Shown here one piece after another: positions 9,726-18,529 of a stretch of DNA of 64,000 nt. The DNA lies in the NCBI RefSeq assembly GCF_042726155.1, contig NZ_JBHXHV010000003.1, positions 62,001-126,000 on the forward strand, written 5' to 3'. The notes beneath the pieces were generated by a model, which made no database searches, had not been told where the DNA came from, and saw only the letters and a list, made by a program, of their open reading frames with translations. The number at the start of each line of letters is the position of its first letter. The stretch's first letter is position 1. The position numbers and the translations under genes were made by a program. The stretch comes from Leucobacter sp042726155 (GTDB lineage: Bacteria; Actinomycetota; Actinomycetes; Actinomycetales; Microbacteriaceae).

Positions 9726-9989
9726 GTGAAATCGTTCGAGGCACTGTTCGCCGAGCTCAGCGACAAGGCGGCAACGCGCCCCGAGGGCAGCGACACGGTC
9801 GCGCGCCTCGACGCCGGAGTACACACGATCGGTAAGAAGATCGTCGAAGAGGCCGCCGAGGTATGGATGGCCGCGGAATACGAGACCGATGACGCCTGTG
9901 CTGAAGAGATCAGCCAGCTGCTGTACCACCTGCAGGTGCTCATGCTCGCGAAGGGCATGACCCTCGAAGACGTCTACGCGCATCTCTAG
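9726..9989 (+). CDS. hisE: Phosphoribosyl-ATP pyrophosphatase
   Basis: 87 aa, a standalone HisE of the MazG-like all-alpha fold, catalysing the second step of histidine biosynthesis (PR-ATP to PR-AMP). The metal-binding helix KKIVEEAAEVWMA is at about 37-49. A GTG start is preceded 6 nt upstream by TAGGCT (9714-9719), so the hisE-hisG transcript is probably leaderless. In enterobacteria HisE is fused to HisI; here hisI is separate, downstream at 11726. Confidence 0.96.
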   Translation: MKSFEALFAELSDKAATRPEGSDTVARLDAGVHTIGKKIVEEAAEVWMAAEYETDDACAEEISQLLYHLQVLMLAKGMTLEDVYAHL

Positions 9990-10080
9990 CATCGGCGCGC
10001 CGCATGCTCTGCGCGCCGGTGCTCGCCGCTGATCTCACTCACTGGCCGGCTGCCCGGCCGCACGGAAGGATTTCCACATC

Positions 10081-10923
10081 ATGCTTCGCATCGCCGTTCC
10101 CAATAAGGGCTCGCTCTCAGAGACCGCAGCCGAAATGCTTGCGGAGGCAGGCTACTCGGGCCGCAAAGACAGCCGCAAACTCGTGCACACGGATGCGCGC
10201 AATGAGGTCGAGTTCTTCTACCTGCGGCCGAAAGACATCGCGACGTATGTCGGCTCGGGCGCGCTAGACGTTGGAATCACCGGCCGTGACCTACTGCTCG
10301 ATTCCGGATCAGCGGCGGCTGAGATCGCAGCCCTCGATTTCGGCGACTCAACGTTCCGCTTCGCGGCCCCGTCCGGCAGCGAGATTTCTGACATTGCCGA
10401 CCTCGCGGGTAAGCGCGTCGCCACGAGCTACCCGAAGCTGGTCGATGACTTTCTGCGTGCCCGCGGCGTCGAGGCCGAGCACGTGAAGCTCGACGGTGCG
10501 GTCGAGTCCGCCGTGCAGCTCGGCGTCGCCGACGCGGTGGCCGACGTGGTGTCGACCGGTGCGACCCTGCGCGCCGCAGGCCTCGAGATTTTCGGCCCGG
10601 TCATCTTGGAGTCGACGGCAGTGCTCATCGGTGGCCCGAGCGCGCATCCCGACATCGAACGCTTGATGAGGCGCCTGCAGGGGGTGCTCGTCGCTCGCAA
10701 GTACGTGCTCATGGATTACGACCTGCCGGTCGAGCAGCTTGAAGAGGCCTCCCGTATCGCCGGCGGCATGGAATCTCCGACCGTGTCACCGCTGCACGAC
10801 GAGCGCTGGGTGGCAGTGCGCGTCATGGTGCCGTCTGAGAACGCAAACCAGATCATGGATCGTCTCTACGATCTTGGTGCCCGCGCCATTCTGGTGACCG
10901 CAATTCACGCTGCACGTCTCTAG
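10081..10923 (+). CDS. hisG: ATP phosphoribosyltransferase, long form
   Basis: 280 aa HisG, the first committed step of histidine synthesis (ATP + PRPP). The length shows the long, HisZ-independent form with a C-terminal ACT-like regulatory domain (about 210-280) for histidine feedback. The N-terminus MLRIAVPNKGSLSE and the PRPP-binding region GVADAVADVVSTGATLRAAGL (about 140-160) are typical. The ATG is preceded by AAGGA at 10068-10072. It lies 91 bp after hisE and 11 bp before hisF. Confidence 0.97.
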   Translation: MLRIAVPNKGSLSETAAEMLAEAGYSGRKDSRKLVHTDARNEVEFFYLRPKDIATYVGSGALDVGITGRDLLLDSGSAAAEIAALDFGDSTFRFAAPSGSEISDIADLAGKRVATSYPKLVDDFLRARGVEAEHVKLDGAVESAVQLGVADAVADVVSTGATLRAAGLEIFGPVILESTAVLIGGPSAHPDIERLMRRLQGVLVARKYVLMDYDLPVEQLEEASRIAGGMESPTVSPLHDERWVAVRVMVPSENANQIMDRLYDLGARAILVTAIHAARL

Positions 10924-10934
10924 GGGGCCTCGTC

Positions 10935-11729
10935 ATGTCGATTGCCACTCGGGTCATTCCCTGCCTCGACGTTGCGGGCGGCCGCGTCGTCAAAGGCGTC
11001 AACTTTCTCAACCTCCGAGATGCTGGTGACCCCGTCGAACTCGCGGCGCGCTACGCGGCGCAGGGGGCAGACGAGCTCACCTTTCTCGATGTCACCGCGA
11101 CAGTCGATGATCGATCCACGACGTACGACGTCGTGCAGCGCACCGCTGAGCAGGTCTTCATTCCGCTGACCGTCGGGGGCGGCGTGCGCAGCTCGGAGGA
11201 CGTCGCGCGATTGCTCGGCGTCGGCGCCGACAAGGTCGGCATCAATAGCGGCGCGATCGCGCGGCCCGAGGTCATTGGCGAGATCGCCGACCGCTTCGGC
11301 GCGCAGGTGCTCGTGCTTTCGCTGGACGTGAAGCGCAGTTCGCGGATGCCCTCTGGGTTCGTCGTTACGACGCACGGTGGCAAACGAGAAACCGACCTTG
11401 ACGCGCTGGTCTGGTGCCGCGAAGCGATCGAGCGCGGAGCGGGTGAGCTGCTGGTGAATTCAATGGACGCTGACGGCACGCTCGCCGGGTTCGACCTCGA
11501 ACTCACCGGGCTCGTGCGCGGCATTTCAGAGGTGCCGGTGATCGCGTCCGGTGGCGCCGGAGCACTCGAGCACTTCGCACCGGCGGTCGATGCCGGTGCC
11601 GACGCGGTGCTTGCGGCGTCGGTGTTCCATGACGGGACCTTTACGATCGGTCAGGTCAAAGAGGCACTCGCCGCGACCGGGCACACGGTTCGCACGGCAG
11701 TTGCGAGAATCGCGGGGGATGAAATATGA
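10935..11729 (+). CDS. hisF: Imidazole glycerol phosphate synthase cyclase subunit
   Basis: 264 aa TIM barrel that, with HisH, converts PRFAR and glutamine-derived ammonia to IGP and AICAR. The N-terminus RVIPCLDVAGGRVVKGVNF carries the catalytic Asp (about 11), and the second catalytic Asp is in LVLSLDVKRS (about 131). Phosphate-binding loops GGGV and ASGGAG are present. The hisH and hisA partners are not in the window. The 3' end overlaps hisI by 4 bp. Confidence 0.97.
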   Translation: MSIATRVIPCLDVAGGRVVKGVNFLNLRDAGDPVELAARYAAQGADELTFLDVTATVDDRSTTYDVVQRTAEQVFIPLTVGGGVRSSEDVARLLGVGADKVGINSGAIARPEVIGEIADRFGAQVLVLSLDVKRSSRMPSGFVVTTHGGKRETDLDALVWCREAIERGAGELLVNSMDADGTLAGFDLELTGLVRGISEVPVIASGGAGALEHFAPAVDAGADAVLAASVFHDGTFTIGQVKEALAATGHTVRTAVARIAGDEI

Positions 11730-12091
11730 GCGGGATCGACCCGGTGCCGGGTGACTTGGTCTTCAACGGTGATGGGCTGTTGCCCGCCATCATTCAAGAC
11801 GACGCCTCGGGCGACGTGCTCATGCTTGCGTGGATGGATCACGAGGCCGTGCGCCGTACGCTGACGACCGGCCGCGTCACCTTCTGGTCGCGCTCTCGGG
11901 GTGAGTACTGGCGTAAGGGTGATACTTCTGGCCACCGCCAGTACGTGCGGAGCGTCGCAATGGATTGCGACGGGGACACGCTGCTCGTGCGCGTGGAGCA
12001 GCTCGGCGCCGCCTGTCACACCGGAACCCGCACATGCTTTACAGGCCGCGAAGTTGCCGCCCTGGTGGGCGACGCTGCCTCAGACGCGTAA
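11726..12091 (+). CDS. hisI: Phosphoribosyl-AMP cyclohydrolase
   Basis: 121 aa zinc enzyme for the third step of histidine synthesis. Visible signatures are WMDHEAV, WSRSRGEYWRKGDTSGH, the metal-binding DCDGD and the cysteines in GAACHTGTRTCF. The ATG overlaps the hisF stop (ATGA), indicating translational coupling. It is the last gene of hisE-G-F-I; trpE starts 16 bp after it but has its own promoter-like box. Confidence 0.97.
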   Translation: MSGIDPVPGDLVFNGDGLLPAIIQDDASGDVLMLAWMDHEAVRRTLTTGRVTFWSRSRGEYWRKGDTSGHRQYVRSVAMDCDGDTLLVRVEQLGAACHTGTRTCFTGREVAALVGDAASDA

Positions 12092-12106
12092 CGATAGGCT
12101 GATCCG

Positions 12107-13684
12107 GTGAGCTTGACCACCACGCGCGCCGCGTTTGACGCCGCGCGCGACTCCCACGCTGTCATTCCCGTGTGCCGCGAGGTGTTTGCTGACGCAGACA
12201 CTCCGGTGGGTATCTATCGCAAGGTTGCTGGCTCGCGCCCCGGCACGTTCTTGCTTGAGTCTGCGGAGCAGGGTGGCGTCTGGACCCGTTTCAGCTTCGT
12301 GGGCGCCGGCAGCTTCGGCGTGCTCGGTGAGCGCGGCGGCCGCGCCCACTGGTCGCCCGACGCCGAATTCGACGTCACCGCCGAGCGATTGCTGCCGGGC
12401 GGTGTTGATGCACTTGCCCCGGTCGAAGCGCTCAGGGCCGTCTACGAACGCTGGCGGTCACCGCAGGTCGACGGACTGCCGCCGCTTGCCAGTGGATTCG
12501 TCGGGTATCTCGGGTGGGAGACGGTTCGCCAGTTTGAGAAGCTCGACAACGGCCCGGTAGATGGCCCCGGCCTGCCGACACAGGGGTTGAGTTTCGTTTC
12601 CGAGCTCGTGGTCATCGACCACCGCGAAGGAAGCGTGGTGCTGCTGGCAAACGTGTTGAACGATGCTGCTCTCGGCGATCCGGCACTGCATACCGTGACC
12701 GCGGATGCGCAGTGGGCCGATGCGCAGGCGCGACTTGACGCGCTGCAGGCCGCACTCGCCGCACCCGAGCGGTCACCGCTCAACACGGTTGACCGCTCGG
12801 CGACGGCGTCGCCCACCCGGCTCACAAGCACGCCCGAGTACGTGGCGGCCGTCGAGACTGCGCAGCGCTACATCGTTGACGGCGATATCTTCCAGGTGGT
12901 GCCCTCGCAGCGGTTCGACCAGAAGTGCGTCGCGGCGCCGCTCGATGTCTACCGGGTGCTGCGGCACCTGAATCCCAGCCCGTATCTGTACCTGCTGCAA
13001 CTCGAAGATGCCGCTGGCGAGCCGTTCGCGGTCGTGGGTTCGAGCCCGGAGGCGCTCGTCACGGTACAAGAGAGCGGCCACGTCATGATGCACCCGATCG
13101 CTGGATCGCGCCCGCGCGGGGCGACCATCGAGGGCGACCAGCAGCACGAGCGCGATTTGCTCGCTGACGATAAGGAACGCGCCGAGCACCTCATGCTCGT
13201 GGACCTTGCGCGAAATGACCTGCTGCGCGTGTGCGAGCCTGGCAGCGTCGAGGTGACAGAGTTCATGCGCATCGAGCGATTCAGCCACATCATGCACATC
13301 GTGTCGAGTGTGGAGGGGCGGGCCGCCGCTGGCAATAATCCAATCGACGTATTCCGGGCGACATTCCCGGCAGGCACACTCTCGGGTGCCCCGAAGCCTC
13401 GAGCACTGCAGATCATCGACGAACTCGAACCCGTGCAGCGCGGTGTCTACGGGGGAGTCGTCGGGTACTTTGGCCTCGGAGGGGCCGCTGATCTCGCCAT
13501 CGCGATCCGTACGGCGACGATTAAGAACGGTGTCGCGATGGTCCAGGCGGGCGCTGGCGTCGTTGCAGACTCGGTGCCAGCGACCGAAGACGCCGAGTGC
13601 GGCAGCAAGGCCGCGGCGCCGCTTCGCGCCATCGCAATCGCGAACACTCTGCACGAACTCGGGGAGGCGTTCGATGCGTCCTAA
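12107..13684 (+). CDS. trpE: Anthranilate synthase component I
   Basis: 525 aa chorismate-utilising enzyme making anthranilate with TrpG-supplied ammonia. The N-terminal LLES motif (GTFLLESAEQGG), associated with tryptophan feedback binding, is present. The C-terminal catalytic domain includes IVDGDIFQVVPSQRF, GSSPEALV, PIAGSRPRG, DLARNDL and GTLSGAPKPRA. The GTG start follows TAGGCT (12095-12100) by 6 nt, so the mRNA appears leaderless and leaves no room for a trp attenuator. trpG and trpD are absent from the window, as is usual in actinobacterial clusters. Confidence 0.97.
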   Translation: MSLTTTRAAFDAARDSHAVIPVCREVFADADTPVGIYRKVAGSRPGTFLLESAEQGGVWTRFSFVGAGSFGVLGERGGRAHWSPDAEFDVTAERLLPGGVDALAPVEALRAVYERWRSPQVDGLPPLASGFVGYLGWETVRQFEKLDNGPVDGPGLPTQGLSFVSELVVIDHREGSVVLLANVLNDAALGDPALHTVTADAQWADAQARLDALQAALAAPERSPLNTVDRSATASPTRLTSTPEYVAAVETAQRYIVDGDIFQVVPSQRFDQKCVAAPLDVYRVLRHLNPSPYLYLLQLEDAAGEPFAVVGSSPEALVTVQESGHVMMHPIAGSRPRGATIEGDQQHERDLLADDKERAEHLMLVDLARNDLLRVCEPGSVEVTEFMRIERFSHIMHIVSSVEGRAAAGNNPIDVFRATFPAGTLSGAPKPRALQIIDELEPVQRGVYGGVVGYFGLGGAADLAIAIRTATIKNGVAMVQAGAGVVADSVPATEDAECGSKAAAPLRAIAIANTLHELGEAFDAS

Positions 13685-14279
13685 ACTGCTCACCATCACA
13701 GGCGTTGCGCTCACCGGAGTGCTCGGCATGCTTGCCGGATCACAGACCTGGATCTCCTTCATGGTCGACGGTACGCACAGCCTCGAAGTAGTCGCCGGGA
13801 GTGACGTAAACGCCGCGGTGTCACCGATCTCGATCGCGATTGTCGCCGCGGCCCTCGCGCTTACGATCGCGGGACCCATCTTTCGCCGGGTTCTGGGCGG
13901 CCTGGTCGCATTGCTCGGCGCGGGACTCGCGGCGCTGACCATCAGCGTGCTTGCGGCGCCGCTGACGGCAATCACCGGAACGATCACGTCGCTTACGGGG
14001 ATCTCGGGGTCCGCTACCACGTCCCTCGTGGTCTGGAGTCAGGTGTCGGCGTGGGTGTGGGTGTGCGTCGTCGCTGGTGTGCTTGCGGCGCTGCTCGGCC
14101 TGCTCGTAATCGTGCGTGGCGGTCGCTGGGTCTCGGGTGGTCGCAAATACGACGCCTCGGCGCGCGCGAACACCGCGTCCTCTGGTAAACCCGATCGCAT
14201 CTCTGATTGGGACGCACTCACCGGCGGCGACGATCCCAGCGCGGGCGAGCCGCCTGAACCCAACTCGGATATCCGCTAG
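13674..14279 (+). CDS. Trp biosynthesis-associated membrane protein (TIGR02234-like)
   Basis: 201 aa with four strongly hydrophobic segments (about 8-27, 45-65, 70-100, 120-145) and a hydrophilic C-terminal tail. An integral membrane protein of unknown function between trpE and trpC is a conserved actinobacterial arrangement (the M. tuberculosis Rv1610 position), which is the basis of the name. The ATG at 13674 overlaps the end of trpE by 11 bp, implying coupled expression. No enzymatic motif is visible. Confidence 0.85.
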   Translation: MRPKLLTITGVALTGVLGMLAGSQTWISFMVDGTHSLEVVAGSDVNAAVSPISIAIVAAALALTIAGPIFRRVLGGLVALLGAGLAALTISVLAAPLTAITGTITSLTGISGSATTSLVVWSQVSAWVWVCVVAGVLAALLGLLVIVRGGRWVSGGRKYDASARANTASSGKPDRISDWDALTGGDDPSAGEPPEPNSDIR

Positions 14280-14313
14280 TCTGGTGCCGACGAAATTTGT
14301 TCAGAGGAGATTC

Positions 14314-14547
14314 ATGAGTACCCAGCACGGAGACCCCGGTCACGGTGATTCGCCCGCCGCATGGACGGCGGTCGTGGTGATGCTGATTGGCATCGCTGCC
14401 GGCACCGTCTTCTTCTTCCTGCATAACGCCCTGCTTGTCTGGGTGTGCGTGGGCGTCGTGGTTGTCGGCGCACTGCTGGGATGGATCCTTCGGAAGGCCG
14501 GGTACGGCGTGAACGGCCCGAAGTTCACCCCTCCCGCGCACGACTGA
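14314..14547 (+). CDS. HGxxPAAW-type small membrane protein
   Basis: 77 aa. The N-terminus HGDPGHGDSPAAWTAVVV matches the HGxxPAAW signature of a small actinobacterial family found in trp clusters. Two transmembrane helices (about 20-38 and 42-62) are followed by a short basic tail. The start is preceded by an AGAGGAG ribosome-binding site (14302-14308). It ends 1 bp before trpC, so it belongs to the trp operon. Function unknown. Confidence 0.88.
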   Translation: MSTQHGDPGHGDSPAAWTAVVVMLIGIAAGTVFFFLHNALLVWVCVGVVVVGALLGWILRKAGYGVNGPKFTPPAHD

Positions 14548-14548
14548 C

Positions 14549-15319
14549 GTGCTCGAAGACTTACTCTCGGGCTCACTCGAAGACGCCGCCGCACGACGCG
14601 AAACCCGCTCGTACGCGACCGTCGAAGCAGAGGCCCTTGCCGCACGCCCGGCACTTGATGCGCTCGCTGCGCTCGCGCCAGCCGAGCACATGAAGGTGAT
14701 CGCCGAGGTGAAGCGGGCGAGCCCTTCGCGCGGTGACCTCGCAGAGATTGCCCAGCCGCAAGACCTCGCGACGCAGTACGAAGCCGGCGGCGCGAGTGCC
14801 GTCAGCGTGCTGACCGAGCAGCGCAAGTTCAAGGGGTCGCTTGCAGACCTCGAGGCCGTGCGCAAAGCGATTAGCATTCCGGTGCTGCGCAAGGACTTTA
14901 TCGGTGAGGAGTACCAGGTTCTCGAAGCCCGCGCAGCGGGCGCCGACCTGGTGCTGCTGATTGTTGCCGCGCTCCCGCAAGACACGCTGATGCGTCTTCA
15001 CGATTGCATTCGTGACCTCGGTATGACGCCGCTCGTTGAGGCACACAGCGCTGACGAGGTAGCGCGGGCCGTCGATTTGGGCGCACAGCTCATCGGCGTG
15101 AACGCCCGCGACCTCCGCACCTTCGACCTCGATCGTGACCTGTTCGGTCGCGTGGCCGACCAGATTCCCGCCGGCGTGATTCGCGTCGCAGAGTCGGCAG
15201 TGCTGAGCGTCGCTGACGTCGAGCACTATCGCGAAGCTGGCGCTGACGCGGTGCTCGTCGGCGAGGCACTCGTAACCAATGACCCCATCGCTACGCTGCA
15301 ATCGTATTTGAGCGTCTAG
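14549..15319 (+). CDS. trpC: Indole-3-glycerol phosphate synthase
   Basis: 256 aa TIM-barrel enzyme converting CdRP to indole-3-glycerol phosphate. Signatures are VIAEVKRASPSRGDL with the catalytic Lys (about 52), SVLTEQRKFKGSLADL, VLRKDFIGEEYQV and the phosphate-binding RVAESAVLS. It is monofunctional (no TrpF fusion). The GTG start lies 1 bp after the preceding small membrane-protein gene, so translational coupling is likely. Confidence 0.97.
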   Translation: MLEDLLSGSLEDAAARRETRSYATVEAEALAARPALDALAALAPAEHMKVIAEVKRASPSRGDLAEIAQPQDLATQYEAGGASAVSVLTEQRKFKGSLADLEAVRKAISIPVLRKDFIGEEYQVLEARAAGADLVLLIVAALPQDTLMRLHDCIRDLGMTPLVEAHSADEVARAVDLGAQLIGVNARDLRTFDLDRDLFGRVADQIPAGVIRVAESAVLSVADVEHYREAGADAVLVGEALVTNDPIATLQSYLSV

Positions 15320-15344
15320 GCGATCTCAGCTGCAAAGGACACCA

Positions 15345-16586
15345 GTGACTGACGAGAACACCGGAGTGACCAGCCTCCGAGACCAGCACGGACCGTTCTT
15401 CGGGGAGTTCGGCGGGCGCTTCATGCCCGAGTCGCTCATCGCTGCAATCGATGAACTCACGGAAGCGTACGCCGAGGCACAGGCGGATCCCGCCTTTCGC
15501 TCAGAACTCGCGGAGCTGCTGCTGTCGTACGCCGGCCGCCCGTCGCCGATCACCGAGGTGCCGCGATTCGCTGAACACGCGGGCGGCGCCCGCGTGTTTT
15601 TGAAGCGCGAGGACCTGAATCACACGGGCTCGCACAAGATCAATAACGTGCTCGGCCAGGCGCTACTCACGAAGCGGCTCGGTAAGACGCGCGTGATCGC
15701 TGAGACCGGCGCGGGGCAGCACGGCGTCGCAACGGCAACCGCGGCCGCCCTATTTGGCCTCGAGTGCACGGTGTACATGGGCGAGGTCGACACGAAGCGT
15801 CAGGCGTTGAATGTCGCCCGCATGCGCCTGCTCGGTGCCGAGGTCATTCCGGTTCGCACGGGTTCGCGCACGCTGAAGGACGCGATCAACGAGGCATACC
15901 GCGACTGGGTCGCGAGCGTGGACCGCACGAACTACATCTTCGGAACGGCAGCGGGCCCGCATCCCTTCCCGGCCATGGTGCGCGACTTCCAGAAGATCAT
16001 CTCTGAGGAGGCACGCGCGCAGCTGCTCGAGCGCATCGGACGCCTGCCCGACGCCGTGATTGCATGCGTGGGTGGCGGCTCGAACGCCATCGGCATGTTC
16101 GACGCGTTTCTCGATGACGCCGATGTGCGCCTCTACGGTGTGGAGGCAGCTGGCGACGGCGTCGACACGGATCAGCATGCAGCTTCGATCGAGCGCGGCC
16201 GCCCCGGCATTCTGCACGGCGCGAAAACCTACGTGCTGCAAGATGACGATGGTCAGACCATCGAATCGCATTCCATTTCTGCGGGGCTCGATTACCCCGG
16301 GGTCGGCCCCGAGCACGCGTGGCTCGCAGACATCGGTCGCGCCGAGTACATCCCCGCGACCGATGACGAGGCGATGCAGGCGCTGCGTCTCCTCAGTCGT
16401 ACTGAGGGCATCATTCCTGCGATCGAGTCGGCGCACGCGCTTGCGGGCGCACAGCGCATTGGCGCAGAACTCGGGCCCGACGGCGTTGTGCTGGTGAGCC
16501 TCTCGGGTCGCGGTGACAAAGATATGGCGACCGCGGGCCGGTATTTCGGTTTGCTCGCAGAGGATGGACCGGAGGTCGATGGATGA
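15345..16586 (+). CDS. trpB: Tryptophan synthase beta subunit
   Basis: 413 aa PLP enzyme condensing indole and serine. The PLP Schiff-base lysine is K98 in EDLNHTGSHKINN, and the phosphate-binding GGGSNAIG loop is at about 243. The N-terminus GPFFGEFGGRFMPE is the standard TrpB1 signature. It starts at a GTG 25 bp after trpC and overlaps trpA by 4 bp, consistent with equal production of the two subunits of the complex. Confidence 0.98.
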   Translation: MTDENTGVTSLRDQHGPFFGEFGGRFMPESLIAAIDELTEAYAEAQADPAFRSELAELLLSYAGRPSPITEVPRFAEHAGGARVFLKREDLNHTGSHKINNVLGQALLTKRLGKTRVIAETGAGQHGVATATAAALFGLECTVYMGEVDTKRQALNVARMRLLGAEVIPVRTGSRTLKDAINEAYRDWVASVDRTNYIFGTAAGPHPFPAMVRDFQKIISEEARAQLLERIGRLPDAVIACVGGGSNAIGMFDAFLDDADVRLYGVEAAGDGVDTDQHAASIERGRPGILHGAKTYVLQDDDGQTIESHSISAGLDYPGVGPEHAWLADIGRAEYIPATDDEAMQALRLLSRTEGIIPAIESAHALAGAQRIGAELGPDGVVLVSLSGRGDKDMATAGRYFGLLAEDGPEVDG

Positions 16587-17377
16587 GCGAGCACGTTTCT
16601 CAGGTCGCAAACGCGATTCGCGCGGCGAAAGCTGAGCGTCGCGGTGCGTTAATCGGCTATCTGCCGGTCGGCTTCCCCGATCTCGATACGAGCGTCGAAG
16701 CCGCGATTGCGATGGCGCAGAGTGGTGCCGACGTGCTTGAGTTCGGTGTTCCGTACTCAGATCCCGTAATGGACGGGTCCGTGATTCAGGAGGCAACGCA
16801 GACCGCGCTCGCAGGTGGATTCCGAGTCGCAGACGTCTTCGAAGCGGTGCGACGCGTGCGCGAAGCCGTCGACGTGCCCGTGCTGGTGATGACCTATTGG
16901 AACCCGGTCATGCAGCACGGTGTCGACCGATTCGCCAGCGAACTCGCGGCTGCGGGTGGCGCAGGGTTGATCACCCCCGACATCACACCGGATTCGGCTG
17001 CCGATTGGATCGCGGCGAGCGAGGCGCACGGACTCGACCGTGTCTTCCTCGCCGCGCCGAGTTCGACCGACGATCGGCTCGCACTCGTCAGCGAAGCGAG
17101 CCGCGGGTTCGTGTATACGGTGTCGACGATGGGCATCACTGGCGAGCGCGCTCAGCTCGATGCAGCGGCGCGCGGCCTGACCGCGCGACTGCGCGAGCAG
17201 GGTGCAGACCTCGCCTGCGTTGGCATTGGTATCTCGACGGCGGAGCAGGTCGCAGGCGCGCTCGACTACGCCGACGGTGCGATTGTGGGCACCGCATTTG
17301 TGCGTGCACTGCGCGACGGCGGAGTGCCCCAGCTTGCTGAGGTTGTTCGCGACATTGCACGCGGAACCGCGCGCTAA
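16583..17377 (+). CDS. trpA: Tryptophan synthase alpha subunit
   Basis: 264 aa TIM barrel cleaving indole-3-glycerol phosphate to indole, channelled to TrpB. The catalytic Glu and Asp are in the LEFGVPYSDPVMDG signature (E about 53, D about 64). The usual wording is E-L/F-GVPYSDPLADG, so VMDG is a mild variant. Its ATG overlaps the trpB stop (ATGA). It is the last trp gene; lgt follows after 88 bp. Confidence 0.97.
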   Translation: MSEHVSQVANAIRAAKAERRGALIGYLPVGFPDLDTSVEAAIAMAQSGADVLEFGVPYSDPVMDGSVIQEATQTALAGGFRVADVFEAVRRVREAVDVPVLVMTYWNPVMQHGVDRFASELAAAGGAGLITPDITPDSAADWIAASEAHGLDRVFLAAPSSTDDRLALVSEASRGFVYTVSTMGITGERAQLDAAARGLTARLREQGADLACVGIGISTAEQVAGALDYADGAIVGTAFVRALRDGGVPQLAEVVRDIARGTAR

Positions 17378-17396
17378 GATTGACCCGACTGACCGT

Positions 17397-17408
17397 GAGA
17401 GCGCTCTC
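17397..17408 (+). other. Short palindrome between trpA and lgt
   Basis: A perfect 12-bp palindrome, GAGAGCGCTCTC, lies 20 bp after the trpA stop. There is no loop or T-run, so it is a weak terminator candidate and could be chance in GC-rich DNA. Confidence 0.3.
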
Positions 17409-17465
17409 CGGCGGTACGCACGAAACAGTTCCAGCGGCGCTGCGCCGTCGGCGAGAGAGAAGTGA

Positions 17466-18512
17466 ATGATTCTGCCACTCAGTATTCCCAGTCCTGACCT
17501 CTCGTTCTGGGAGAGCCCCATGCTGAACATTTTCGGCTGGGAAACTCAGTTCCGCATTTACTTCTACGCCCTCTGCATCATCGTTGGCATCATCATTGCC
17601 GGCATCTGGACCGCGCGACGCCTCGGCAAGCGCGGGGGAGAGCGCGGCGCAGTATTTGACTTCCTCGTCTGGTCGCTGGTGCTCGGTATCTTGGGCGCTC
17701 GGCTGTATCACGTCGTCACACACTGGGGTGACTACTTCGGCCCGGGCAAAAACTTCGGCGAGGTCTTCGCCTTCTGGAACGGCGGCATAGCCATTTTCGG
17801 TGCGCTGATCGGCGGCGCCATCGGCGTGCTCATCGCCTCCCGCATCACGGGCATCAGGTTCTGGTCGTTCGCTGATGCGCTTGTACCTGGACTTTTGATT
17901 GCTCAAGCGATTGGGCGGCTGGGCAACTGGTTCAACCACGAACTGTTTGGCGGACCGACAACGCTGCCCTGGGGCCTCGAGATCGAGGCGACCAATGCGG
18001 CGTTCCCCATCGGCCTTCCCGAGGGGACACTCTTTCACCCGACGTTCCTGTACGAAGCCCTCTGGAACGTACTTGGCGTCGTCGTATTGCTCGCGATTGA
18101 GCGGAAGTGGCACCCGCGCTGGGGCTCATTCTTCGCGCTCTACCTGATTTGGTACGGCATTGGCCGCACGTTTACGGAGTCGCTGCGCGTTGACCCCAGC
18201 CTGCTATTCCTCGGCATTCGTACAAATGTGCTCGCGGCGCTGCTCGCGATTGTCGTCGGCATAGTGCTCTTTATCGCGCGTCGCCGTCGTCACGTCGGCA
18301 TTGAGACCTCGGTCTACCTGCCCGGTCGTCACCACCCGAGTGACCGAGTGCTGGTCGACACCGCGAACCCCGATGAGTTCTACCACGTGATCGATCGCGG
18401 CGATGTGTCAGCCAGTGCGGAGCCTGCTGAGAACGTGCCCGCCGTCGACGACGACTCGGGAGCGTCCGCGGCGAGCATCGCGCGCGACGCCGAACCCAGC
18501 AAGACCCACTAA
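17466..18512 (+). CDS. lgt: Prolipoprotein diacylglyceryl transferase
   Basis: 348 aa integral membrane enzyme that transfers diacylglycerol from phosphatidylglycerol to the lipobox cysteine of prelipoproteins. The Lgt signature is clear: RLGNWFNHELFGGPTTLPWGLEI (about 152-174), with about seven transmembrane helices. The C-terminal 60 residues are a hydrophilic Ser/Ala/Asp-rich extension common in actinobacterial Lgt. A GAGAGA-type ribosome-binding site precedes the ATG. The MetQ lipoprotein at 48275 would be one substrate. Confidence 0.96.
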   Translation: MILPLSIPSPDLSFWESPMLNIFGWETQFRIYFYALCIIVGIIIAGIWTARRLGKRGGERGAVFDFLVWSLVLGILGARLYHVVTHWGDYFGPGKNFGEVFAFWNGGIAIFGALIGGAIGVLIASRITGIRFWSFADALVPGLLIAQAIGRLGNWFNHELFGGPTTLPWGLEIEATNAAFPIGLPEGTLFHPTFLYEALWNVLGVVVLLAIERKWHPRWGSFFALYLIWYGIGRTFTESLRVDPSLLFLGIRTNVLAALLAIVVGIVLFIARRRRHVGIETSVYLPGRHHPSDRVLVDTANPDEFYHVIDRGDVSASAEPAENVPAVDDDSGASAASIARDAEPSKTH

Positions 18513-18529
18513 CCGAAGGAGCACGCTGC

